A stretch of DNA of 64,000 nt, from positions 124,001 to 188,000 of the forward strand of contig CANQUM010000001.1 in NCBI GenBank assembly GCA_947627045.1. Reading direction: 5' to 3'. The stretch's first letter is position 1, and each line of letters begins with the position of its first letter. Made by a program: the position numbers and the translations under genes. The notes under the pieces are model-generated. The model had not been told where the DNA came from and made no database searches. It worked only from the letters and a program-made list of their open reading frames with translations. The DNA comes from an uncultured Clostridia bacterium (lineage in GTDB: Bacteria > Bacillota > Clostridia > Oscillospirales > Ruminococcaceae). Positions 20,253-31,327 of this stretch are shown here, one piece after another.

Positions 20253-20451
20253 ACCGGCAATTTCACAGATTTTAAAAAATAATGAGAGTTACTATTCGCT
20301 TGTAATAGCGGTAGCAAAGAGAGCAAGACAACTCACGGATGACGCTTGCAGTGAAAAGATTGTTTTAGAAGAAAAACCTGTAAATACTGCTATTGACGAG
20401 TTTGCAAGAGGAGATTATAAAATTATTGAGGATCCCAGTTTAAGAGACTAA
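20245..20451 (+). CDS. rpoZ: RNA polymerase omega subunit
   Basis: MLRPAISQILKNNESYYSLVIAVAKRARQL; conserved position after gmk. Confidence 0.85.
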   Translation: MLRPAISQILKNNESYYSLVIAVAKRARQLTDDACSEKIVLEEKPVNTAIDEFARGDYKIIEDPSLRD

Positions 20452-20460
20452 TTACTTGAG

Positions 20461-22935
20461 GTGAGAAAGGTGCTGGATAAATATCTGGTTGCAAAGGTAG
20501 CTGTTAGCAGTACAACCTACAGTTTTGATACCGAATACAGCTATGCAGTTCCCAGTACAATTTCTCACGCAGCAAAGGTAGGCTGCAGGGTAATTGTTCC
20601 GTTCGGAAAGGGTAACAGACGCAGAATAGGATTTATAACCCGTCTTTATGAAAGAGACAGCTATAACCCTGATTTGAAGCTTATGCACAGTGTTATTGAC
20701 AGAGAACCTTTGATTTCCGAGGAAATGTTGAAAATAATTTTCTGGCTGCATGAAAATACCTTCTGCACTCTTTTTGAAGCCTACAAATGTGTAGTTCCGA
20801 CCGGATTCAGCTATAATATTGTAAAAAAGTACAGGCTTGTAAACGCACATATAGACGTTTCTCTTACAAGTGAGGAGCAGAATCTTTTAAACGCTCTGTA
20901 TTCCTGCAAAAATGATAAGGAATTTGATAAAATTCTGTCATTGCAGACTGAGAGCAAATCAAAGCAAAGTGTTATTGATTCGCTTTTGGACAAGGGAGTT
21001 TTAGAAGAGATTGATAATGTTAAAAGACGCATAAATGATGAGACCGTTAAAATGGTCAAATTCACTCCAGAATATTTGTCCGGCGAAATTTGTGTAGATT
21101 TTACACCAAAACAGAACCTTGTTGTAAATCTTTTACAGGAATGTGAAAGCGCCTCTGTTAGGGAAATTTGTTATCTTGTAAATGTTACGCCTACTATTAT
21201 TAAAAGGCTTGTTGAAAAACGTGTACTTACACAGTATGATTTTGAGGTTTTAAGGACTGTTAAAACTTCAGATGTTGTTGAAAGGTCTCTTGACGATATT
21301 GTTTTATCTGAATGTCAGAGAAGTGTTTACAGCGGAATTAGGGATATTATAGACAGTAATAAGCCTTCCGGAGCGTTGCTGTACGGAGTTACCGGAAGCG
21401 GAAAAACGTCAGTTTTTCTGAAGCTGATTGAGCATACCATTATGGTAAATAAAACTGCAATAATGCTTGTTCCTGAAATTTCTCTGACGCCTCAGATGGT
21501 AGGTCAGTTTAAAAGCTATTTCGGAGATATAGTTGCGGTAATTCATTCAAGTCTGTCTCTCGGTCAGAGGGTTGATGAGTTTAAAAGGATAAAAAGCGGA
21601 AAAGCTAAGATTGTAATTGGTACACGAAGCGCTGTTTTTGCTCCGCTTAAAGATATAGGCTTGATAATTATGGACGAGGAAGGTGAGCACACCTACAAAT
21701 CTGAGTCTTCACCCAGATACCACGCAAGAGATGTTGCAATACAAAGATGCGGTTATAATAACTGTACACTTCTTATGGCGTCTGCAACGCCTTCCTTAGA
21801 AAGCTATTACTATGCTAAGAAAGGCAGATACCACCTATTTGAACTTGAAGAGAGATATTCGAATGCCGAGCTTCCCAAAGTGGTAGTTGTCGATATGCAG
21901 AGGGAAGAGGAGTGCGGAAACGACAGCCTTTTCAGCAGAGAGCTTATTAATTCCATCAATGAGCGATTGAAAAGACACGAGCAGAGTATTCTGCTTCTCA
22001 ACAGGCGGGGCTTTAATACAAATGCTGCCTGTTTAGACTGCAAAAAGCCTATAGAATGTCCTAACTGCAACATTCCGCTGACATATCATAAGAAGAATAA
22101 TCGGCTTATGTGTCATTACTGCGGCTATTCAATGGTATTTAATAATGAGTGTCCCGACTGTCACGGAAAAAACATTAAAATGACCGGCGTCGGAACTCAA
22201 AGAGTTGAAGATGAAGTTCATAGGCTTTTTCCTGATGCTCGTATTTTGAGAATGGACGCAGACACAACATATTCAAGATTTGCATATGAAAATAACTTCA
22301 AGGCTTTCGGAGAGGGCAAATATGATATAATGTTGGGTACCCAGATGATAGCTAAGGGTCTTGATTTTCCAAACGTAACGCTTGTAGGCGTTTTATCGCT
22401 TGATAAAGCCCTGTTTGCGGGCAGTTTTAACAGTTATGAAAGAACTTTTTCTCTTTTAACACAGGTCGTAGGAAGATCGGGAAGAGGAGAGAAAGAGGGA
22501 GCTGCGTTTATTCAGACCTATGTGCCTGAGCATTATGTTTTGGAGCTTGCCTCACGGCAGGATTACAAAGAATTCTATTCTCAGGAAATTGCTTTAAGAA
22601 AAGCGCTTGTATACCCACCGTTTTGCGATATATGCGTTGTGGGAATAAATTCACCTATAGATATTCAGGCGCAGAAGGCGTCGGACACATTCATAGGAAT
22701 ATTAAAGAAAAATATAAATGATCTGTCTTTTAAGTTTCCGCTGAGAGTTTTGGGACCGTCTCAGTTCTCACATGGAAAAATAAATAATAGATACAGATAC
22801 AGGATAATAATAAAGTGCAAAAATGAAAAGCATTTCAGAGAGTTGATGAGCTTATCTCTAAAGGAAGCTATGAAGCATAAAGATTTTTCTAATGTAAGAA
22901 TTTATGCTGATATTAACGGCGACTTTGGTGCTTAG
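20461..22935 (+). CDS. priA: Primosomal protein N' (PriA helicase)
   Basis: LLYGVTGSGKTSVFLKLIEH, DEEGEHTYKSESSPRYHARDVA, Cys-rich zinc site, VGRSGRGEKEGAAFIQTY. Confidence 0.94.
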   Translation: MRKVLDKYLVAKVAVSSTTYSFDTEYSYAVPSTISHAAKVGCRVIVPFGKGNRRRIGFITRLYERDSYNPDLKLMHSVIDREPLISEEMLKIIFWLHENTFCTLFEAYKCVVPTGFSYNIVKKYRLVNAHIDVSLTSEEQNLLNALYSCKNDKEFDKILSLQTESKSKQSVIDSLLDKGVLEEIDNVKRRINDETVKMVKFTPEYLSGEICVDFTPKQNLVVNLLQECESASVREICYLVNVTPTIIKRLVEKRVLTQYDFEVLRTVKTSDVVERSLDDIVLSECQRSVYSGIRDIIDSNKPSGALLYGVTGSGKTSVFLKLIEHTIMVNKTAIMLVPEISLTPQMVGQFKSYFGDIVAVIHSSLSLGQRVDEFKRIKSGKAKIVIGTRSAVFAPLKDIGLIIMDEEGEHTYKSESSPRYHARDVAIQRCGYNNCTLLMASATPSLESYYYAKKGRYHLFELEERYSNAELPKVVVVDMQREEECGNDSLFSRELINSINERLKRHEQSILLLNRRGFNTNAACLDCKKPIECPNCNIPLTYHKKNNRLMCHYCGYSMVFNNECPDCHGKNIKMTGVGTQRVEDEVHRLFPDARILRMDADTTYSRFAYENNFKAFGEGKYDIMLGTQMIAKGLDFPNVTLVGVLSLDKALFAGSFNSYERTFSLLTQVVGRSGRGEKEGAAFIQTYVPEHYVLELASRQDYKEFYSQEIALRKALVYPPFCDICVVGINSPIDIQAQKASDTFIGILKKNINDLSFKFPLRVLGPSQFSHGKINNRYRYRIIIKCKNEKHFRELMSLSLKEAMKHKDFSNVRIYADINGDFGA

Positions 22936-22983
22936 AATTATTGCCTGACGTTTACATATAGAAAGGATGAATGTAATAAAATA

Positions 22984-23448
22984 ATGGCTATCAGAACTAT
23001 ATTAAATAAGAGTGATGAAGCATTGTCAAAGGTTTGCAGACCAGTAGAAAAATTTGACGAAAAGCTGTGGATTTTACTTGATGATTTAGCTGAAACTCTA
23101 AAAAAAGCCGACGGTGCAGGACTTGCGGCACCTCAGGTAGGGATTCTCAGGAGGGCTGTCGTTATTGACGTAGGTGAGGGTTTGTATGAGCTTATAAATC
23201 CTGAGATCATTGAGACCTCCGGAACTCAGTACGGGGTTGAAGGCTGTCTATCCTGTCCGGGAGAATGGGGCTATGTTACAAGGGCTAAGAAGGTTAAATT
23301 CAGGGCACAGGACAGAAACGGAAAGTGGTATGAAAAAGAGGTTGAGGATCTTTTTGCAAGATGTGTTCTGCACGAATGCGACCATTTAGAGGGAAAGATA
23401 TTTACCAGATTAATTGAAGAATATGTTGACGCAGAGGAAGAAAGCTGA
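22984..23448 (+). CDS. def: Peptide deformylase
   Basis: GAGLAAPQVGI, EGCLSCPGEWG, VLHECDHLEGKIF. Confidence 0.95.
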   Translation: MAIRTILNKSDEALSKVCRPVEKFDEKLWILLDDLAETLKKADGAGLAAPQVGILRRAVVIDVGEGLYELINPEIIETSGTQYGVEGCLSCPGEWGYVTRAKKVKFRAQDRNGKWYEKEVEDLFARCVLHECDHLEGKIFTRLIEEYVDAEEES

Positions 23449-23450
23449 TA

Positions 23451-24386
23451 ATGAATATAATTTTTATGGGAACGCCAGATTTTGCAATTCCTGCTTTAAA
23501 GACGCTGATAGAATCTGAACATTCAGTTTCGGCTGTATTTACACAGCCGGATAAGCCGAAAGGAAGAGGTCATAAGCTCACTCCGCCGCCTGTAAAGGTT
23601 TTGGCTGAGCAAAACGGAATAGCTGTTTATCAGCCTGAAAGCTTGAAAAAAAACGCTGATGAATACATTTCAATTATAAATGACATAAAACCTGATATAA
23701 TAGTTGTAGCAGCATATGGAAAAATCCTTCCAAAGGAGGTATTGGATATTCCAAGGCTGGGGTGCGTAAACATTCACGGCTCTTTGCTGCCGAAATACAG
23801 GGGAGCTGCACCTATTCAATGGGCGGTATTAAACGGAGATAAGGAAACCGGGATAACAACAATGCTTATGAACGAAGGGCTTGATACCGGTGATATTCTG
23901 CTGAATGAAAAAACAGAAATCGGCGAAAATGAGACAGCTTCAGAGCTTTTTGATAGATTGTCATTAATTGGAGCAGAGCTTATGATTAAGACGATTGATA
24001 ATTTGCAAATGGGAAAAATCACACCTAAGAAGCAGGATAATTCAAGAGCAACTTATGCACCGATGCTTTCAAAGGATTTATCAAATATTGATTTTAACAG
24101 ACCCGTGTATGAGGTACACAAAAAGATATGCGGATTATCTGACTGGCCCTGTGCTGTAACTTCGATTAATGGAAAACGGCTGAAAATTTACCGTTCCCAG
24201 ATCGTGTCAAACACAAAGCCGGATGCAGAGCCGGGTGAGATCATAAATGAAAAGGACTTTACAGTTGCCTGCATTGACGGAAGTATAAGTCTTGTTGAAG
24301 TACAGGCAGAGGGTTCTAAGCGAATGAAGTCTGAGGATTATTTGAGGGGCAGGCCTGTTTCAAGGGGAACAATGTTAAATAATTGA
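23451..24386 (+). CDS. fmt: Methionyl-tRNA formyltransferase
   Basis: MNIIFMGTPDFAIPALKTLIES, NIHGSLLPKYRGAAPIQWAVLNGDKETGITTM. Confidence 0.96.
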   Translation: MNIIFMGTPDFAIPALKTLIESEHSVSAVFTQPDKPKGRGHKLTPPPVKVLAEQNGIAVYQPESLKKNADEYISIINDIKPDIIVVAAYGKILPKEVLDIPRLGCVNIHGSLLPKYRGAAPIQWAVLNGDKETGITTMLMNEGLDTGDILLNEKTEIGENETASELFDRLSLIGAELMIKTIDNLQMGKITPKKQDNSRATYAPMLSKDLSNIDFNRPVYEVHKKICGLSDWPCAVTSINGKRLKIYRSQIVSNTKPDAEPGEIINEKDFTVACIDGSISLVEVQAEGSKRMKSEDYLRGRPVSRGTMLNN

Positions 24387-24441
24387 TAGTTGATAATGGA
24401 TAATTATTTATTTATTTATATAATACTATAAGGAGGATAAT

Positions 24442-25170
24442 ATGTTTTTTTATTATTATGATTGGACTATTTTGATTTTAATACCGCCGCTTTTGCTTTC
24501 GCTGTATGCACAGTTCAAAGTGAATTCAACATACAAAAGGTTTTCAGCGGTAAGCAATGCGAGAGGACTGACCGGCAGAGATGTTGCAAGACGTATTTTA
24601 GACGCTAACGGTCTTTACGATGTTAAGATCGAGCATATCAGAGGAAACCTTACCGACCATTACGACCCGAAATCCAACACTGTAAGACTTTCTGATGGCG
24701 TTGACAACAGCACTTCTGTTGCTGCAATCGGTGTTGCAGCTCATGAATGCGGACATGCGGTTCAGCACGCTGAAGGTTATGCTCCTGTAAAGTTAAGAAC
24801 CGCTATGGTGCCGATAACAAATTTCAGTTCAAAAACAGCTATACTTTTTATCATAGTTGGTCTTATAATTTCAAATATGTACAAGGTAACACAGGGAAAT
24901 AATATAGGATTTACTATTGCAGTTATTGGGATCTGTCTGTTTGCAGTTGCTACTGTTTTTCAGCTTGTAACGCTTCCTGTTGAGTTCAATGCAAGCTCAA
25001 GAGCGCTGAAAACTCTTGAAACAGATATGATTCTGTATGATGATGAGATACCAATGGCAAGAAAGGTGTTGTCCGCCGCTGCGTTGACTTATGTAGCTGC
25101 TTTGATTTCATCAATTGCAAGCCTTTTGAGAATAGTTCTTATTGTATTCAGCGGAAACAGGAGACGCTGA
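24442..25170 (+). CDS. YugP-like zinc metallopeptidase (Zn_peptidase_2)
   Basis: GVAAHECGHAVQHAEGYAPVKLR HExxH motif; multiple TM. Confidence 0.88.
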   Translation: MFFYYYDWTILILIPPLLLSLYAQFKVNSTYKRFSAVSNARGLTGRDVARRILDANGLYDVKIEHIRGNLTDHYDPKSNTVRLSDGVDNSTSVAAIGVAAHECGHAVQHAEGYAPVKLRTAMVPITNFSSKTAILFIIVGLIISNMYKVTQGNNIGFTIAVIGICLFAVATVFQLVTLPVEFNASSRALKTLETDMILYDDEIPMARKVLSAAALTYVAALISSIASLLRIVLIVFSGNRRR

Positions 25171-26492
25171 TGCAAAACGCAAGGGAATTTACAAAAGATC
25201 TGCTTAATGCGTGCTTTGAAAAGTCGTCTTATTCGAACATCTTGCTTGACAACGCATTTGTTAAAAGCGATTTGACCGAACAGGATAAAAGATTTGCCGC
25301 AAATTTATTCTACGGTGTAATTGAACGCAGAATAACTCTTGAAGCAGTTATAAATAAGTATTCTAAAAGACCTGTTGAGAAATTGTCAAGCGATGTTTTA
25401 CAAATTTTAAGAATGGCTGTTTATCAGATTCTTTATATGGATTCTGTACCTGACAGAGCGGCTGTTTATGAAAGTGTTAAGCTTGCAAAGACAAAGAAAA
25501 ATCCTGCACTCGGCGGTTATGTCAACGGAGTGCTCAGAGCATTTCTTAGAGACGGCAAGAAAATTCCTGAATTTGATGACAGAATAAGCAATTTATCTGT
25601 AAAGTATTCAAGCCCCAAATGGCTGATTGATAAATGGATAAGTGAATACGGCGAAGACCTGGCTCTTGAAATGCTGGAAACATCTGTAGGCAGACCTCCG
25701 GTTACGGCAAGACTGAATGTTTTAAAAAAACCGTTTGAAGAGATTATTGAAGATATAAATAAAAATGGTATCAAAGTTAAAACTAGAGAAGAGGTCAATA
25801 ATTGCGTAGAGTTTTTTGACGTCGGCGATATAAGCAATTTAGGAACTTATAATGACGGTTTGTTTCACATACAGGATATATCAAGTCAGCTTTGCTGTGA
25901 GATTTTAGACCCAAAGCCAAACGAGACTGTTCTGGACGTTTGTTCGGCACCCGGCGGTAAGGCATTCACTATTGCTGAGATTATGAATAATAAGGGTAAA
26001 GTGATTGCTTGTGATTTGCACAAGCAGCGTGTTAGACTTATAGAAAACGGTGCTAAAAGATTGGGTATCAATATAATTGAAGCCAGATTGAACGACGCTG
26101 CAGTTTATACTGATAAAATTGGTTTGGCAGACAGGGTTTTATGTGATGTTCCATGCTCTGGGCTTGGCGTTATCAGACGCAAGCCGGAAATAAAGTATAA
26201 AAATCCGAATGATTTTGACAGTCTTAAAAGTGTACAGAGAAGAATTCTTGAAGTTTCTTCTAAGTATCTTAAAAAAGGCGGTGTTCTGGTTTATTCGACC
26301 TGCACATTGTCTAAATCTGAAAATGATGATATTATTGATTGGTTTTTAGAAAATAACACTGATTTTGAAAAGGGAAGCATAAATGGATTTTCAGGTATAA
26401 AGAATGGAAAATACAAATTAACTGTTACTCCAAAGATATTTAACAGCGACGGATTTTTTATTGCAAAATTGATTAAAAAAGGTAAAAAATAA
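25170..26492 (+). CDS. rsmB: 16S rRNA (cytosine967-C5)-methyltransferase
   Basis: NusB-like N-terminus; VLDVCSAPGGKAFTIAE; DVPCSGLGVIRRKPEIKY. Confidence 0.93.
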   Translation: MQNAREFTKDLLNACFEKSSYSNILLDNAFVKSDLTEQDKRFAANLFYGVIERRITLEAVINKYSKRPVEKLSSDVLQILRMAVYQILYMDSVPDRAAVYESVKLAKTKKNPALGGYVNGVLRAFLRDGKKIPEFDDRISNLSVKYSSPKWLIDKWISEYGEDLALEMLETSVGRPPVTARLNVLKKPFEEIIEDINKNGIKVKTREEVNNCVEFFDVGDISNLGTYNDGLFHIQDISSQLCCEILDPKPNETVLDVCSAPGGKAFTIAEIMNNKGKVIACDLHKQRVRLIENGAKRLGINIIEARLNDAAVYTDKIGLADRVLCDVPCSGLGVIRRKPEIKYKNPNDFDSLKSVQRRILEVSSKYLKKGGVLVYSTCTLSKSENDDIIDWFLENNTDFEKGSINGFSGIKNGKYKLTVTPKIFNSDGFFIAKLIKKGKK

Positions 26493-26496
26493 TATA

Positions 26497-27540
26497 ATGA
26501 CAGAAAATAATCATGAAAAAATTGATATATTATCGCTGAGTCTTAGTGAACTTGAGGAAAAAATTCAGCAGCTTGGCGAGAAAAAGTTCAGAGCCTTGCA
26601 AATCTGGCAGTGGCTTCATGTGAAAAGAGTTAGAGATTTCGACAAAATGAGCAATTTATCTGCACAGTTTAGAGGCAAATTATCTGATGTATTTTGTATA
26701 AAATCACTAATTATTTCAAAAAGACTTGCGTCAAACATAGATAATACTGTAAAATATCTATATGAACTGCCGGACGGTAATCATATAGAAACAGTACTTA
26801 TGGAATATAAGCACGGATACAGTCTTTGTGTATCAACCCAGGTTGGCTGTAAGATGGGGTGCAGGTTTTGCGCTTCTACCATTGCGGGTTATAAAAGAAA
26901 TCTTTTGCCGTCTGAAATCCTTCTGCAAATTTATGAGACGGAAAGAGATTCAAATATCAATATTTCAAGTATTGTTCTTATGGGAATTGGAGAACCGCTT
27001 GATAATTTTGAAAATGTCACAAGGTTTTTGGAGATTCTTAGAGACAAAGACGGCAATAATATGAGTCTTCGCCATGTTTCTCTTTCAACCTGCGGAATTG
27101 TTCCGAAAATTTACGATTTGGCAGATAAAAATTACGGGATAACACTTTCTGTTTCTCTTCATGCAACTGATGATGAAAAAAGAAGTGAAATAATGCCCGT
27201 TAATGACAAATATAATATAAACGAACTTATTGACGCCTGCAGATATTATTTAAAGAAAACAAAAAGACGAATTTCTTTTGAGTATGCGTTAATTGACGGC
27301 GTTAATGATTCAATTGAGCAGGCTAAACAGCTTAAAAGACTCTTGCACGGTATGCAAAGTCATGTTAATATAATACCTGTAAATAAAATTAAGGAGCGTG
27401 AGTTTACATCCGACAGGAAATCTGCTATAAGGTTTCAAAATATGCTTGTTGATCTGGGTGTAAATGCTACAATACGCAGAACGCTGGGTTCAGATATCGA
27501 CGCAGCATGCGGTCAGCTAAGACGAGAGTATGAGATATAA
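26497..27540 (+). CDS. rlmN: 23S rRNA/tRNA (adenine2503-C2) methyltransferase
   Basis: VSTQVGCKMGCRFCASTIAGYKRNLLPSEI radical-SAM CxxxCxxC. Confidence 0.95.
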   Translation: MTENNHEKIDILSLSLSELEEKIQQLGEKKFRALQIWQWLHVKRVRDFDKMSNLSAQFRGKLSDVFCIKSLIISKRLASNIDNTVKYLYELPDGNHIETVLMEYKHGYSLCVSTQVGCKMGCRFCASTIAGYKRNLLPSEILLQIYETERDSNINISSIVLMGIGEPLDNFENVTRFLEILRDKDGNNMSLRHVSLSTCGIVPKIYDLADKNYGITLSVSLHATDDEKRSEIMPVNDKYNINELIDACRYYLKKTKRRISFEYALIDGVNDSIEQAKQLKRLLHGMQSHVNIIPVNKIKEREFTSDRKSAIRFQNMLVDLGVNATIRRTLGSDIDAACGQLRREYEI

Positions 27541-27556
27541 AAAGAGGTGAGCGAAC

Positions 27557-28285
27557 TTGTTTGTAGTTGCAAAAAGCGATGTCGGCAAAACACGACAGGA
27601 AAATCAAGATAAATTCTGCATTAAAGTAATTGACGATGAAACGGTTGCCGCCGTTGTTTGCGATGGAATGGGCGGCGCTCAGTCAGGCGGTTACGCCAGT
27701 GAGCTGGCGGCGAATGCTGTTTTTGACCGCTTGCTTTTATATTACAGAAACAATGCCGATGATAACAGCATTAGAAATACATTAATTACATCATTAACTG
27801 CTGCAAATACTTTGGTTTATGAAGAGTCAAAGAAAGACGAAGCTAAAAAAGGTATGGGAACTACCTGTATCGGAGCAATAATTCGTAAAGATAAAGCTTA
27901 TATATCAAGCGTTGGAGACAGCCGTGCTTATCTATTAGATGAAAACGGGATCACTCAGATAACAAATGATCATACTATTGTTGAAATCCTATATGAACAG
28001 GGAAAGATAGAGAAAGATGATAAAAGTAATCATGAAATGAGTCATATTATAACTAAAGCTATAGGTACTGAGCCTGATTTAGAGCCTGATTATTTTGAAG
28101 TAGAACTAGAGAAAAATTCAATAATTCTTATATGTTCAGATGGTCTTACCAACTATTGCAGCGACGAGCTCATATACAGTTATGTATACAGTAAAGATCT
28201 TGAGCGTTCACTTGATGATTTGATCAATTACGCAAATGATAAAGGCGGTAAGGATAACATCACAGTGGCAATTATAAAGAATTAG
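27557..28285 (+). CDS. prpC: PP2C-family Ser/Thr phosphatase
   Basis: SDVGKTRQENQDKF...VCDGMGGAQSGGYAS; next to prkC. Confidence 0.93.
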   Translation: MFVVAKSDVGKTRQENQDKFCIKVIDDETVAAVVCDGMGGAQSGGYASELAANAVFDRLLLYYRNNADDNSIRNTLITSLTAANTLVYEESKKDEAKKGMGTTCIGAIIRKDKAYISSVGDSRAYLLDENGITQITNDHTIVEILYEQGKIEKDDKSNHEMSHIITKAIGTEPDLEPDYFEVELEKNSIILICSDGLTNYCSDELIYSYVYSKDLERSLDDLINYANDKGGKDNITVAIIKN

Positions 28286-28305
28286 TGTTAAGGGAGGAAA
28301 ATGTT

Positions 28306-30441
28306 TTGGATGCTTATATAGGAAAAAAGCTTGACGGAAGATATGAAATTACCGAGCTTATTGGTATCGGCGGAATGGCTGATGTTTATAAGGCTGTCGA
28401 CATTATGGAAGACAGAACAGTTGCCGTTAAGATTCTGAAAAATGAGTTTTCAGAAAACGAAGAGTTTTTAAGAAGGTTCCGAAACGAAAGCAAGGCTATT
28501 GCAGTGCTTTCACACCCCAATATTGTCAAGATATACGACGTAGGTTTTTCAGATGAAATTCAGTATATTGTTATGGAGTATATTGACGGCATAACACTAA
28601 AGGAATTTATAGAACAGCAGGGCGTTTTAAGATGGAGAGACGCTGTTCACTTTATAACACAGGTTCTTAGAGCGCTTCAGCACGCACATGACAGAGGTAT
28701 AGTTCACAGAGATATAAAGCCTCAGAACATTATGCTGTTTTCTGACGGTACAATAAAGGTAATGGATTTCGGAATTGCACGTTTTTCGCGTTCCGACGGA
28801 AAAACGCTTTCTGATAAGACTATCGGTTCTGTTCATTACATATCGCCTGAGCAGGCAAGAGGCGATATTACCGATGAAAAAAGCGATATATACTCTGTTG
28901 GTGTAATGCTTTATGAAATGCTTACCGGAAAAAAGCCTTTCGACGCAGAAAATCCTGTTGCAGTAGCACTTATGCATATGCAGGAGGTCGCTAAAAACCC
29001 AAGGGAGATTATTAGTACTATTCCTGAACCATTAGAGGAAATCGTGTACCATGCAATGGAAAGAAATCCGTCAAGAAGGTATCAGTCAGCATCTGAAATG
29101 ATGAAGGACATTGAAGCATTTAAGCACAATCCGGATATTGTGTTTGGATATAAGAATATGAATGAAATTGATTCTCATAGATCAAGTGAATCAACTATAT
29201 TTTTCAATCCTGTTAAAAATGACGAGAGCAATTCTGATGACAGTGATATAATTGACGTTGACCCTAATGCTCCTGCTGAAACTTATAATAATTATGCCGA
29301 TGATTATTACGACGAAGAGGACGAAGAACCTGCAAAAAAGCGTTCGTATGTTGTTCCTATTTTGTCGGCAGTTACGGTGGCTGTTGTAATTATTGCAGCG
29401 GTAGTAATTCTGTTTATGGTAATTAAATCCGATGCCTTCGGAAGTAATACAAACAAGGTTGAAATTCCAAACTTTATTGGTCAGTCAATCGTAGACGCTA
29501 AAAATGATTACAGCGGAAAGCTTGTATTTATTATTGAATCTGATTTTAATGATGAATATGCTAAAGATATTATTTATGAGCAGGATATTCCTCAAGGAAC
29601 AATCAAAAAGGAAGGTTCGGAAATCAAGGTAAAGGTTTCAAAGGGACCTAAGACATCTGTTATTCCCGATTTGAAGAATCAGACGTATGAAGCGGCAAAA
29701 TCTATGTTGGAGAGTCTTAATCTAGTGCCTATGCAGAGTCTGTTGCACGATGACGATATAGTAGAGGGCCGTGTTATAAAAACCAATCCTGAGACAAATG
29801 AGGAGGTTCCTCAGGGTTCGTCAATTACTGTGTTTGTCAGCAGCGGTCCGTTGGAGACTAAGGTCAAGGTTCCGTCTTTAGTTGGCAGAACTGAAGATGA
29901 CGCTAAAGCGTTGCTCGAGGAAAATAAGCTCAAATGCGAAGTTGAAAAGGTCGATACTGATGAAGTCGACAAGGGAAAGGTCGTTTCACAATCTATTTCT
30001 AAAGGCACAAGCGTTGACAGAGATACTGTAATAACTATTGGTATTTCCACAGGAAAAGCTGCTTCTAAAACTGTAAATATAGATGTTTCTGTACCAGTTG
30101 GTGCTTGGGGCAGCTACAAACTTCTGATATATGTAAACGGTAATCTTGAAAATACTCAGTCTTTGGGAGATGCTGAAACGGTTGCAGGAAGTTCTGTGAG
30201 AGTTCCTGTTACCGGACAGGGAGAACAAACTGTATCTATTAAGGTACAGCGTGATAATAAATCAGAAATGTACGGTTCATATAATGTAAACTTTGCTGAA
30301 GGCACTTATTCAGCTACATCAACAAACTCAGGTGCATTTTCATCTATAACTCCCGAAAAAGAAACTACTGAGACTGATACCACAGACAGTGAATCTGAAA
30401 CTACGTCGTGGAGTTTGACAACAACGAATAATGCAGGTTAA
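28306..30441 (+). CDS. prkC: PASTA-domain Ser/Thr kinase PrkC (catalytically intact)
   Basis: VAVKILKNEF, IVHRDIKPQNIML, MDFGIARF all intact; three PASTA repeats; TTG start at 28306 behind ggagg preferred over the track start. Confidence 0.93.
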   Translation: MDAYIGKKLDGRYEITELIGIGGMADVYKAVDIMEDRTVAVKILKNEFSENEEFLRRFRNESKAIAVLSHPNIVKIYDVGFSDEIQYIVMEYIDGITLKEFIEQQGVLRWRDAVHFITQVLRALQHAHDRGIVHRDIKPQNIMLFSDGTIKVMDFGIARFSRSDGKTLSDKTIGSVHYISPEQARGDITDEKSDIYSVGVMLYEMLTGKKPFDAENPVAVALMHMQEVAKNPREIISTIPEPLEEIVYHAMERNPSRRYQSASEMMKDIEAFKHNPDIVFGYKNMNEIDSHRSSESTIFFNPVKNDESNSDDSDIIDVDPNAPAETYNNYADDYYDEEDEEPAKKRSYVVPILSAVTVAVVIIAAVVILFMVIKSDAFGSNTNKVEIPNFIGQSIVDAKNDYSGKLVFIIESDFNDEYAKDIIYEQDIPQGTIKKEGSEIKVKVSKGPKTSVIPDLKNQTYEAAKSMLESLNLVPMQSLLHDDDIVEGRVIKTNPETNEEVPQGSSITVFVSSGPLETKVKVPSLVGRTEDDAKALLEENKLKCEVEKVDTDEVDKGKVVSQSISKGTSVDRDTVITIGISTGKAASKTVNIDVSVPVGAWGSYKLLIYVNGNLENTQSLGDAETVAGSSVRVPVTGQGEQTVSIKVQRDNKSEMYGSYNVNFAEGTYSATSTNSGAFSSITPEKETTETDTTDSESETTSWSLTTTNNAG

Positions 30442-30445
30442 TTGA

Positions 30446-31327
30446 ATGAATAAAGAAGGACTAATTATAAAACTGATCGGAGGCATCTACTATGTAGAAG
30501 CCTCTGATATTGTATATGAGTGCAAAGCAAAGGGTTCGTTCAGGAATGATAATCTGTCTCCCGTATGCGGAGATAGGGTAGAAATTCTTATAAAGGACGG
30601 AGAAACACCAGTTATTACAAAGGTGTACGAGAGAAAATCATTTATCATAAGACCTCAGCTTGCAAATTTGGATTATCTTGTTTTAGTTAATTCTGTATGT
30701 GAACCTATACCTAATCTGCTTTTGATAGATAAGTTCATTGCAATTGCCGAATATAAGGGGATAGAGCCAGTCGTTGTTTTTACAAAGACAGATAAAAAAA
30801 GCGCCGATAATCTTGTATCTATTTATAAAAAGGTTGGTGTAAGGGTATTCACTGCCGATAATACAACAGGTAAGGGAAGCGGTGAGTTAAGAAAACTGCT
30901 TAAGGGGAAGCTGTCTGCTTTTACAGGTAATACTGGTGTTGGCAAATCCAGTCTTTTAAATCATCTTTTTCCTAATCTTAATTTGGATACAGGTGAGGTA
31001 AGCAAAAAATTAGGTCGCGGAAAGCATACTACAAGGTGTGTCGAGCTGTTTAAGCTTGAAGAGGGCGGATATATTGCAGATACTCCTGGTTTTTCCTCAT
31101 TTGATACAAATAAATATGACATAATATATAAAGATAAACTTGCTTCCTGCTTTAGAGAGTTTGATGAATTTATTGGAAAGTGCAGATTTCAGGATTGTTA
31201 CCATATAAGCGAGCCCGGCTGTGAAGTTATTAATGCCGTAAATAACGGCATTATTGCAAAATCACGGCATGAAAGCTATGTGAAGATGTTTGAAGAAGCT
31301 AAAAGTCTTAAAGAGTGGGAGCACTGA
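30446..31327 (+). CDS. rsgA: Ribosome small-subunit GTPase RsgA
   Basis: FTGNTGVGKSSLLNHLFP, circularly permuted GTPase, C-terminal Cys/His cluster. Confidence 0.94.
   Translation: MNKEGLIIKLIGGIYYVEASDIVYECKAKGSFRNDNLSPVCGDRVEILIKDGETPVITKVYERKSFIIRPQLANLDYLVLVNSVCEPIPNLLLIDKFIAIAEYKGIEPVVVFTKTDKKSADNLVSIYKKVGVRVFTADNTTGKGSGELRKLLKGKLSAFTGNTGVGKSSLLNHLFPNLNLDTGEVSKKLGRGKHTTRCVELFKLEEGGYIADTPGFSSFDTNKYDIIYKDKLASCFREFDEFIGKCRFQDCYHISEPGCEVINAVNNGIIAKSRHESYVKMFEEAKSLKEWEH

Noticed and set aside
22010-22170. Cys-rich stretch in priA as a separate zinc-finger gene
   Set aside because: It is the standard zinc-binding region of PriA, in frame.
24386-24441. TTGATAGTTGATAATGGATAATTATTTATTTATTT repeat-like stretch
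   Set aside because: Short AT-rich low complexity between fmt and the next gene; no clear repeat boundaries.
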